Below, piece by piece: positions 1 to 5,009 of a stretch of 14,004 nt of DNA; the stretch's first letter is position 1, and the number at the start of each line of letters is the position of its first letter. The stretch comes from Caldifarciminota bacterium (GTDB taxonomy: Bacteria; Hydrothermota; UBA3072; WFRC01). The notes under the pieces are model-generated. The model had not been told where the DNA came from and did not search any database. It saw only the letters and a list, made by a program, of their open reading frames with translations. The stretch is from contig WFRC01000222.1 in NCBI GenBank assembly GCA_015486685.1, positions 1-14,004 on the forward strand. The letters run 5' to 3'. The translations under genes were made by a program, and so were the position numbers.

Positions 1-2
1 GA

Positions 3-167
3 AAAGGGATGTGGTATATCATAGATAGGTTTGGAAAGTCAACTGCATTTATTTTACATAAAAAGGATAGAATAGAGGTAAGAGAAAGGAATGGGCGGAA
101 GGTGATATTTTTTCCTCTTAGCCTTTTCCTCTGGAGTAAGATAAGCGAGAAAGACCGTAAAGCGTGA
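3..167 (+). CDS. Possible 3' end of an unidentified protein (partial)
   Basis: An open frame enters from the left edge and runs 54 codons (KGMWYIID... to ...SEKDRKA) before a TGA at 165-167. The other two plus frames close within the first 27 bases. The composition looks protein-like: mixed charged residues, then a short hydrophobic stretch (VIFFPLSLFLW) near the end. I recognise no family. The last codons and the stop lie inside the heptanucleotide repeat that starts at 156, as also happens at the 3' end of the HAD gene at 12158. The start lies outside the window. It could equally be a chance open frame. Confidence 0.4.
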   Translation, partial: KGMWYIIDRFGKSTAFILHKKDRIEVRERNGRKVIFFPLSLFLWSKISEKDRKA

Positions 168-211
168 AGCGTAAGGTGTAAAGCGTGAAACGTGAAAGGA
201 AAAAGGTGAAA
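156..211 (+). repeat. Degenerate heptanucleotide tandem array, CGTRAAG type
   Basis: Eight consecutive 7-nt units with consensus CGTRAAG (first unit CGTAAAG at 156-162, second CGTGAAG at 163-169) run without a phase slip to 211, decaying into GGTGAAA at the end. The same unit type occurs at 3851-3892, at 12061-12095 and, inverted, at 12138-12165. Confidence 0.85.
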
Positions 212-223
212 GGAATGAAGATG

Positions 224-258
224 CTAACCGCTATCCGCCTACCGCTGACCGCTAAAAG
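224..258 (+). repeat. Degenerate heptanucleotide array, CTAACCG type
   Basis: Five 7-nt units starting with CTAACCG (224-230) and CTATCCG (231-237), ending with CTAAAAG (252-258), all in exact 7-nt phase. It is a different unit sequence from the neighbouring CGTRAAG array but has the same period. Confidence 0.8.
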
Positions 259-276
259 GATATCTACCAGATTTAT

Positions 277-298
277 GTAGGAGGGGCTTCCCAGCCCC
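277..298. repeat. REP-like hairpin with GTAG tetranucleotide
   Basis: GTAG (277-280) is followed by GA and a perfect 6-bp stem GGGGCT/AGCCCC (283-288 with 293-298) around the loop TCCC. A conserved GTAG 5' of a GC-rich stem-loop is the hallmark of REP sequences recognised by RAYT transposases. A Y1 transposase of that family is encoded at 13840-12941, but its own terminal repeats differ from this hairpin. The link to it is inference. Confidence 0.55.
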
Positions 299-319
299 GA
301 TTATCTTAACAATAACGGT

Positions 320-359
320 GATACGATGATATGGAAATACGATGATACGGATAGGAGAG
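320..359. repeat. Degenerate 8-nt tandem repeat, GATACGAT type
   Basis: Five 8-nt units begin with GATACGAT (320-327); AATACGAT (336-343) and GATACGGA (344-351) are recognisable relatives. The period here is 8 rather than 7. Confidence 0.65.
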
Positions 360-378
360 ACTTTCTTTTTAATTTTCT

Positions 379-441
379 ACCTTTAACATTTAACCTTTTA
401 CCTTTAACCATTTGCACTTTGCATTTTAGAATTTGCAATGT
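379..441. repeat. Degenerate heptanucleotide array, ACCTTTA to GCACTTT type
   Basis: Nine 7-nt units in unbroken phase. The early units are ACCTTTA-like (379-413) and the later ones GCACTTT-like (414-441). The unit sequence changes along the array while the 7-nt register is kept. Confidence 0.8.
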
Positions 442-509
442 GGGATTTTTATCCTGCTCATCCTGTCAGGAAAATGAAAAATACAACATATAAAAATGCT
501 GGAAACTGG

Positions 510-522
510 AAGACTGACCCCA
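510..522 (-). repeat. Solo transposon-end-like motif (TGGGGTCAGTCTT, minus strand)
   Basis: Read on the minus strand this is TGGGGTCAGTCTT. The same 13 bases occur on the plus strand at 4907-4919. The first 11 match the end of the inverted repeat that bounds the transposase element at 12923-13997. No partner end is visible nearby, so it is a solo end or remnant. Confidence 0.5.
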
Positions 523-584
523 AGAATGTTTTGCAGAATGCGAAACAGCAAAATTTATGTATTTGATTATCAAAGGTATATGAT

Positions 585-600
585 TGGCATAAAAATTGTA
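585..600 (+). promoter_or_regulatory. Candidate sigma-54-like promoter of pilin gene 1
   Basis: TTGGCATAAAAATTGTA has GG at 586-587 and GT at 598-599 separated by exactly 10 nt, matching the -24/-12 layout except for GT in place of GC. The block is nearly the same as the better match upstream of the second pilin gene (TTGGYATRAAAATTGYAT shared). Pilin genes are classic sigma-54/PilR targets in several bacteria. Confidence 0.45.
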
Positions 601-648
601 TATTTTTTGATAAATATGTAAAAAATTTTTAAAAAATTAAAAAAACTC

Positions 649-682
649 TTGACAGGGGGAAAATATGTTTTATACTCAAGAT
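649..682 (+). promoter_or_regulatory. Sigma-70-like promoter placed for a leaderless pilin 1 transcript
   Basis: TTGACA (649-654), a 16-nt spacer and TATACT (671-676) are followed by six bases and then ATG at 683. Transcription would start at about the A of that ATG. The same spacing is found before four other genes in the window. Confidence 0.65.
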
Positions 683-1090
683 ATGCGTAAAGGATTTACA
701 CTGATTGAGTTAATGGTAGTAGTTATAATTATAGGTATATTAGCAGCAATTGCAATACCTAATTTTGTTAAATTAACATACAGGGCAAAGAATGCATCTA
801 TGCTTGCAAATATGCATACCACTCAGGTAGCAGTTGAATTGTATCCAATGGATAATAATTATACGGGATATCCTCCAAATGCAGCGGTTCTCAAATCCGA
901 ACTCCCTCCGAATTTTAAAAATCCTTATAATAAATCCGATTCCGCTATTCAGGATGAATCCCAGCCAAATATCCCCGGGGTTGTGGAATATAAGGCTGAT
1001 TCCTCCAATAAATTCTACCAGATAACAGGGATAGGTAAGGATTCTACGGCAATAAATCTTACACTTACTCCTTCGCATGTACTTTATTAA
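683..1090 (+). CDS. Type IV prepilin-like protein (pilin paralogue 1)
   Basis: A small secreted pilin subunit processed by a prepilin peptidase and assembled by type IV pilus machinery (a type II secretion pseudopilin is the alternative). The class III signal is clear: a short basic leader MRKG, then mature FTLIELMVVVIIIGILAAIA with the conserved Glu5 and a hydrophobic helix of about 25 residues. The soluble part is short (mature 131 residues). It shares NMHTxQVAVE, PxNFxNPYN, ITGxG and LNLTLxP-type blocks with the next gene, so the two are tandem duplicates.

Two starts are possible. ATG 683 gives a 4-residue leader and lies 6 nt after a sigma-70 -10 box, with no Shine-Dalgarno site. ATG 665 gives a 10-residue leader (MFYTQDMRKG) and has a weak AGGGGGA four bases upstream. 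Both give the same mature pilin. I prefer 683 because its promoter spacing matches other genes here. Confidence 0.88.
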   Translation: MRKGFTLIELMVVVIIIGILAAIAIPNFVKLTYRAKNASMLANMHTTQVAVELYPMDNNYTGYPPNAAVLKSELPPNFKNPYNKSDSAIQDESQPNIPGVVEYKADSSNKFYQITGIGKDSTAINLTLTPSHVLY

Positions 1091-1152
1091 CAAAATTCGC
1101 AAAGTGCAAATGCTCATATACCCAATGTCTTGATTCTCATAGGTATTTTTTT

Positions 1153-1166
1153 GGTATGAAAATTGC
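1153..1166 (+). promoter_or_regulatory. Candidate sigma-54 promoter of pilin gene 2
   Basis: TTGGTATGAAAATTGCAT carries GG (1153-1154) and GC (1165-1166) separated by 10 nt, the invariant -24/-12 geometry of RpoN promoters. The predicted start near 1178 gives a leader of about 24 nt containing the strong AAGGAGGTG ribosome-binding site (1189-1197) before ATG 1202. No PilR or other enhancer-binding protein gene is in the window. Confidence 0.55.
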
Positions 1167-1201
1167 ATATATTTATGTAAACCTAAAAAAGGAGGTGTAT
1201 T

Positions 1202-1624
1202 ATGAAAAAGAAAGGATTCACGCTGATTGAGTTGATGGTTGTGGTTGTCATCATTGGAATCCTTGCAGCAATTGCTATTCCAAACTTCGTAAAGGTGATA
1301 GCAAGGGCAAAAGAGTCATCTGTAAAGGCAAATATGCACACGCTACAGGTTGCAGTTGAGACGGCAAATGTGGATAGTAATGGTGTATATCCTACAACAA
1401 GTGCAAACTGGGAATCAGCTGGTTCATATATCCCACAGAATTTCAGAAATCCCTATAACCAGCAATCAGGTATTACCAAGGCATATGTAAATCAAAGTGA
1501 TGCTGCCGCGACAGATACGGGTAAGGTTGATTATAATGGGCTTAGTAGTGGCGCAAATTATAGAATTACAGGCTCTGGTCAGGCGAAGATTCTTAACTTA
1601 ACCTTAATGCCAGGTACTACATAA
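1202..1624 (+). CDS. Type IV prepilin-like protein (pilin paralogue 2)
   Basis: A type IV pilin or pseudopilin subunit of 140 residues. The leader MKKKG is followed by the cleavage site and mature FTLIELMVVVVIIGILAAIA, with Glu5 and the N-terminal assembly helix. The mature chain is about 135 residues with a compact polar C-terminal domain (ends ...LNLTLMPGTT). There is one start with an excellent Shine-Dalgarno site (AAGGAGGTG, 1189-1197). It is strongly similar to the preceding gene over the first 45 mature residues and in scattered C-terminal blocks; the middle diverges. The 111-bp gap between the genes holds its own sigma-54-like promoter, and a terminator follows at 1642, so it is probably transcribed as its own unit. 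Which copy is the major pilin cannot be told from sequence; the better promoter and ribosome-binding site favour this one. Confidence 0.93.
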   Translation: MKKKGFTLIELMVVVVIIGILAAIAIPNFVKVIARAKESSVKANMHTLQVAVETANVDSNGVYPTTSANWESAGSYIPQNFRNPYNQQSGITKAYVNQSDAAATDTGKVDYNGLSSGANYRITGSGQAKILNLTLMPGTT

Positions 1625-1641
1625 TTTGAGTGCAACCATCA

Positions 1642-1669
1642 AAAAAGGGCGGAGTTATCCGCCCTTTTT
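1642..1669. terminator. Bidirectional Rho-independent terminator
   Basis: A perfect stem GGGCGGA/TCCGCCC (1647-1653 with 1658-1664) with loop GTTA is extended by five A:T pairs, giving a T-run on either strand. It serves pilin gene 2 on the plus strand and the convergent membrane-protein gene on the minus strand, whose TAA stop (1670-1668) overlaps the base of the stem. Confidence 0.9.
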
Positions 1670-3701
1670 ATTTCAAATAAACCCAATAATGGAAAGAGAT
1701 ATAATTACCTGTTATTTTAACCTTTAATTTTCCTGAATTCAGGTCTGGAGGTATTGTGAATGTTATGTGTTGGAAATTTTTGGCTTGCTTAATATTTTTC
1801 ACGCTGATAATCGTATTATTTACTATTAATTTGACATTAATCTCGGGAAGAGTAATGTCCATCTTTGTCCTTTTGCATCTGAAATGTGCATAACCGCAGA
1901 ATTTATCTCCTGTAAGCATTACAATTTCAATAGACCTATTTCTGGGAACATCTACTGAAAATTCCTCATAACCATCAATTAACCTGCCTCCATCCCAATA
2001 TTCCTGCCCATCTATTTCCCCCTTTTGCAGAAATCCATCTACCCTGTACCTATGTTGGACGGAAAATGTTTTATAGTGAAATTGTCTCTCAGAAATTCCG
2101 TCTCCCACATTTAACTCTGCAACCAGACTGCGAGTCTCTGGTATGTATTTTTTAGACATCCCTGTTAAATCAATCTTGAATAGAGTGGCATTTTCCAAAG
2201 AGACAAAATGTGTTTTGTATAATACTTCTCTGGAAAATTGTTTCAACCACTTACATACAGGCTGATTTTCATCCTGTTTTGCATAAAAATAATCTACACC
2301 CTTTCCTATGCTCTTTATGAATTCAGCCATTTCTACATTTCTTTGGTATAATCTACTTTGTTTGAATGATATTGGGTTTACTGCGGGTGAAAGTGATAGA
2401 ATATACCTTTCTTTTGTCCAGTATCTCAAACCTGCGCCACTCAATGTAAATATCCTTGCTTTATCAGGAAGGTGTCTTTCTATCCATACAGCAGAATCCT
2501 TAAATATAAGGGCTGTTTCTGAAACCAGAATGTATTTCCCAAATCCAATTCCGAATTCAAGGAAGAGAAACCCTGCGAAAAATGGAAGAAAAATTTTCTT
2601 TAAATTCCAATCCTTTATTTCAAGGTTCAATACCCCATAAATACCTATGCCAATGATTAATGGATATGCAGGTATAATATGCCTATTTAAGTGAACACCT
2701 GAAAACATAGTAAAACTATCTCCCAAAAATAGAAGTGCAATATATCCAATAAAGGTTAAATTCTCTTTCCATTTATTCTTTAAGATATATAAACCAATAA
2801 GGAAGAATATAAAAAATAGTGGTGGTAATCCTGAATATAAGGGGCCTCCCAAGAATCCTATGTGTTGTGCTATTGAGTAATAACTGAAGAATGTGGATTT
2901 TATCTGGTTGATCAGGGTGGAAAAACCGGATATAATCATTCCCGGAATATCAGAATAATGCCATAACCCTTGCGGGACAACCCCTTGAGGTAAAAATGTG
3001 CCTGAAATAATAAAATTTAACAAATATTGAAAGGAGACTAAGACATATATCAGGAAATAGACAGGTATTTTTTTCTTATAAAAACCTGTTCTGAAGATTT
3101 GGACAGCGATAAGAACAGATACCCCTAAAAGTCCATCAGGTCTTGAAAGACCTGTTAAGATAGTTAAAATGACAAATAAGGGAAATTTTTTGATATAGGC
3201 AAGTGCGCCGAAGAACAGAAAGAAATACAGGGAAAAATCATTTACCATAAAAAAATTGTTAAATATAGCAGGTGAAATCAGGGTGAAAAATGCTGTAATA
3301 ATGCCTGCGGTTTTATCCAGATATTCTGAAAAGAATTTATATATAAAATATAGGGAACCTAACAGTAATAACAGATTCAGAATATATGCCCAGAAAACAA
3401 ATAATTCATTTGTCCTGAAGCCTATGAGCCAGCCAATGGATAGAATTAAAGGATAAAGATGGTCAGGTGCAGCAGTAGAAGGCTTATCCCCAATATTGAA
3501 TTGGTATGGATGCCCCTGAGCCCACCTCTTTGCGAATAAGAGATTTGTATATCCATCTTCGCTGGGAATACCCAACCCACTTCCACATCTGATGCTGAGC
3601 GTCTGCACCAGAATAATCCAGAAAAATACAGCAAGCAAAAGTATAAGCAATATCCACTTATTTTCTTCGGTTATTTTTAACCAGGGAGATTTTTTTTCCA
3701 T
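1668..3701 (-). CDS. Multi-spanning membrane protein, GT-C glycosyltransferase-like
   Basis: A large integral membrane protein of 677 residues, probably a polyprenyl-phosphate-sugar-dependent glycosyltransferase of the GT-C fold (PMT/ArnT-like); this is inferred from layout rather than a firm family match. After a first membrane helix (residues ~17-37) comes a periplasmic loop with EDGYTNLLFAKRW, where GT-C enzymes carry acidic catalytic residues, then DHLYPLIL and roughly ten more hydrophobic helices to about residue 395. The last ~280 residues are soluble and beta-rich toward the end.

The frame can be extended to a TTG at 3710, but that codon overlaps the -10 box; ATG 3701 lies 7 nt after TATATT and is the better start. 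The gene stands alone, ends in the shared terminator, and may act on surface glycans together with the sugar genes at 8772-10624. Confidence 0.75.
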   Translation of the reverse strand: MEKKSPWLKITEENKWILLILLLAVFFWIILVQTLSIRCGSGLGIPSEDGYTNLLFAKRWAQGHPYQFNIGDKPSTAAPDHLYPLILSIGWLIGFRTNELFVFWAYILNLLLLLGSLYFIYKFFSEYLDKTAGIITAFFTLISPAIFNNFFMVNDFSLYFFLFFGALAYIKKFPLFVILTILTGLSRPDGLLGVSVLIAVQIFRTGFYKKKIPVYFLIYVLVSFQYLLNFIISGTFLPQGVVPQGLWHYSDIPGMIISGFSTLINQIKSTFFSYYSIAQHIGFLGGPLYSGLPPLFFIFFLIGLYILKNKWKENLTFIGYIALLFLGDSFTMFSGVHLNRHIIPAYPLIIGIGIYGVLNLEIKDWNLKKIFLPFFAGFLFLEFGIGFGKYILVSETALIFKDSAVWIERHLPDKARIFTLSGAGLRYWTKERYILSLSPAVNPISFKQSRLYQRNVEMAEFIKSIGKGVDYFYAKQDENQPVCKWLKQFSREVLYKTHFVSLENATLFKIDLTGMSKKYIPETRSLVAELNVGDGISERQFHYKTFSVQHRYRVDGFLQKGEIDGQEYWDGGRLIDGYEEFSVDVPRNRSIEIVMLTGDKFCGYAHFRCKRTKMDITLPEINVKLIVNNTIISVKNIKQAKNFQHITFTIPPDLNSGKLKVKITGNYISFHYWVYLK

Positions 3702-3736
3702 CTCTGTCAATATAGAATTTTTTTTATTTTTGTCAA
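3702..3736 (-). promoter_or_regulatory. Sigma-70-like promoter of the membrane protein, leaderless layout
   Basis: On the minus strand: TTGACA (3736-3731), a 16-nt A-rich spacer, TATATT (3714-3709), then seven bases and ATG 3701. The expected transcription start is at or 1-2 nt from the start codon, leaving no room for a ribosome-binding site. Confidence 0.7.
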
Positions 3737-3744
3737 GTCAAAAA

Positions 3745-3764
3745 AAATGGGGACGGTGCTTGAC
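3745..3764. repeat. Repeat end of a second type (ATGGGGAYRGTRCTTGAC)
   Basis: AAATGGGGACGGTGCTTGAC here and AAATGGGGATAGTACTTGAC at 6223-6242 differ at three positions out of 20. Each lies 8-10 nt upstream of a minus-strand -35 box. Its CTTGAC is an inverted match to the GTCAAG that includes that -35 box (3732-3737). It resembles a solo mobile-element end; a regulatory site is the alternative. Confidence 0.5.
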
Positions 3765-3821
3765 TCTGTGACACTTTTTTTAATTGCTATTCCCCCCAAA
3801 AAATGTCAATGAGACCTTTTG

Positions 3822-3844
3822 CACTCCATAACAATGCGGGAGTG
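3822..3844. repeat. Small inverted repeat CACTCC/GGAGTG
   Basis: CACTCC (3822-3827) and GGAGTG (3839-3844) can pair around an 11-nt loop. No T-run follows, so it is not a terminator. It directly precedes the heptad array at 3851. Confidence 0.4.
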
Positions 3845-3850
3845 AGAGAC

Positions 3851-3892
3851 CGTGAGTCATAAGGCGTAAATCGTAAAATGTGAAAAACGAAG
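3851..3892 (+). repeat. Degenerate heptanucleotide array, CGTRAAG type
   Basis: Six 7-nt units in phase, starting with CGTGAGT (3851-3857) and CATAAGG (3858-3864), including CGTAAAT and CGTAAAA. It lies just upstream of the argF promoter and is related to the arrays at 156 and 12061. Confidence 0.75.
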
Positions 3893-3945
3893 AATAAAAG
3901 GCAGTAATGCGTGAATATATTTTCCGTTTTTTATCAACTGAATCC

Positions 3946-3973
3946 TTGACAGAATGTATTATAGAATTATCTT
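3946..3973 (+). promoter_or_regulatory. Sigma-70-like promoter of argF
   Basis: TTGACA (3946-3951), a 16-nt spacer and TATCTT (3968-3973). The transcript would begin near 3980, just before AGGAGGA (3984-3990) and the GTG start at 3994. Translation from an upstream ATG such as 3907 is therefore unlikely. Confidence 0.7.
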
Positions 3974-3993
3974 ATAGAAAAACAGGAGGAGAT

Positions 3994-4923
3994 GTGAAAA
4001 AAGACCTTTTATCTATAACTGATTTAAGCAAAAATGAGATGCTTGAACTCTTTGATATTGCTTCTAAACTGAAGAAAAATGTGAAAAATGGGATTGAGCA
4101 CCATTATCTGAAAGGAAAAGCACTGGCAATGATTTATGAAAAACCTTCTTTGAGGACTCGGGTGACATTTGAGATAGGTATCTATCAATTGGGAGGATAT
4201 GGTATATATCTTGCACCATCAGATATTAAACTTGGTAAGAGAGAGTCAGTTGCAGATGTTGCGAGGAATCTTTCAAGATGGGTGGATGGAATTATGGCAA
4301 GAACTTTTTCTCATAATACCATAGTCGAACTGGCGGAAAATGCAAGTATACCTGTTATCAATGGTTTATCCGATTACGAGCATCCCTGCCAGATACTTGC
4401 AGATTACCTTACGATATTGGAGCATAAAAATAGGGTTGATGGATTAAAACTTGCTTTTATCGGTGACGGCAATAATGTAGCAAATTCCCTATTATATGCA
4501 TCAGCCATCCTTGGTTCGGACTTTTCTATTGCTTCACCTGTGGGATATGAAATAAATCCGAGCATTTTCAACAAAGCAAAAGAAATAGCAGATAGAACAG
4601 GGGTAAAGCTTCTACAGACAAACTCTCCGGAAGAGGCAGTGCAGGATGCAGATATAATATATACCGATGTCTGGACATCAATGGGAGAAGAGGCTGAAAG
4701 AGAGGAAAGAATAAAGAGATTTAAGAAATATCAGGTGAATAACAAATTATTGGAATATGCCAGAAAAGATGTAATTGTTATGCACTGCCTGCCAGCCCAT
4801 AGAGGTGAGGAAATTACCTCTGATGTGCTTGATGGACCACATTCTGTCGTCCTGGATGAATCAGAAAATAGACTCCACATCCAGAAAGCAATACTTGTAA
4901 AACTAATGGGGTCAGTCTTATAA
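3994..4923 (+). CDS. argF: Ornithine carbamoyltransferase
   Basis: Cytosolic enzyme joining carbamoyl phosphate and ornithine to citrulline, sixth step of arginine synthesis. The protein is 309 residues, the usual family length, from GTG 3994, which has AGGAGGA at 3984-3990. The frame is open back to ATG 3907, but that extension has no ribosome-binding site and contains the promoter.

Visible signatures are the carbamoyl-phosphate loop KPSLRTRVTFE (SxRT form), HPCQILADYLT, the ornithine-side TDVWTSMGEE, and HCLPAHRGEE with the catalytic Cys. These distinguish it from aspartate carbamoyltransferase. No other arg genes are in the window. The final codons GSVL and the stop fall inside a transposon-end-like motif (4907-4919), so the original C-terminus after LVKLM may have been replaced. 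Confidence 0.96.
   Translation: MKKDLLSITDLSKNEMLELFDIASKLKKNVKNGIEHHYLKGKALAMIYEKPSLRTRVTFEIGIYQLGGYGIYLAPSDIKLGKRESVADVARNLSRWVDGIMARTFSHNTIVELAENASIPVINGLSDYEHPCQILADYLTILEHKNRVDGLKLAFIGDGNNVANSLLYASAILGSDFSIASPVGYEINPSIFNKAKEIADRTGVKLLQTNSPEEAVQDADIIYTDVWTSMGEEAEREERIKRFKKYQVNNKLLEYARKDVIVMHCLPAHRGEEITSDVLDGPHSVVLDESENRLHIQKAILVKLMGSVL
4907..4919 (+). repeat. Solo transposon-end-like motif inside the argF 3' end
   Basis: TGGGGTCAGTCTT is identical to the inverted copy at 510-522, and its first 11 bases match the transposase-element inverted repeat. It encodes the last residues of ArgF and runs up to the stop codon. Confidence 0.5.
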
Positions 4924-4942
4924 ATTATAAAATAGTAAAAAA

Positions 4943-4983
4943 ATGGCCGCAGACGGCAATTTTTCAGCCACATCTACGGCCAT
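4943..4983 (-). terminator. Rho-independent terminator of asnA
   Basis: ATGGCCG (4943-4949) pairs with CGGCCAT (4977-4983); beyond one mismatch the stem continues AGA/TCT. On the minus strand the hairpin is followed by seven T (4943-4937), the correct polarity for asnA. It lies between the convergent argF and asnA stops; plus-strand function is less likely because no T-run follows. Confidence 0.75.
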
Positions 4984-5009
4984 TAGTTCTAAATCAAAAA
5001 AAAATTTAA

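Larger units (their letters stand above)
168..664. other. Repeat-rich intergenic region upstream of the pilin genes
   Basis: About 500 bp with no convincing gene. It contains, in order, heptad arrays, a REP-like hairpin, an 8-nt periodic tract, a second heptad array, a direct repeat of ATCCTG (449-465), a solo transposon-end-like motif, an AT-rich stretch, and the promoter motifs of the first pilin gene. These are listed separately. Confidence 0.7.

Noticed and set aside
156..441. CRISPR array
   Set aside because: Units are 7-8 nt, directly adjacent and degenerate; there are no spacers and no cas genes.
773..1168. 131-residue antisense open frame over pilin gene 1
   Set aside because: It is antisense to a clear pilin gene and has the Ile/Arg-rich composition of a shadow frame in AT-rich DNA.
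3702..3710. TTG start at 3710 for the GT-C-like membrane protein
   Set aside because: The TTG overlaps the last bases of the TATATT -10 box, so it would not be in the transcript; ATG 3701 fits.
3907..3993. Longer ArgF starting at ATG 3907
   Set aside because: The extra 29 residues have no ribosome-binding site, contain a promoter, and exceed the usual family length; GTG 3994 has AGGAGGA.
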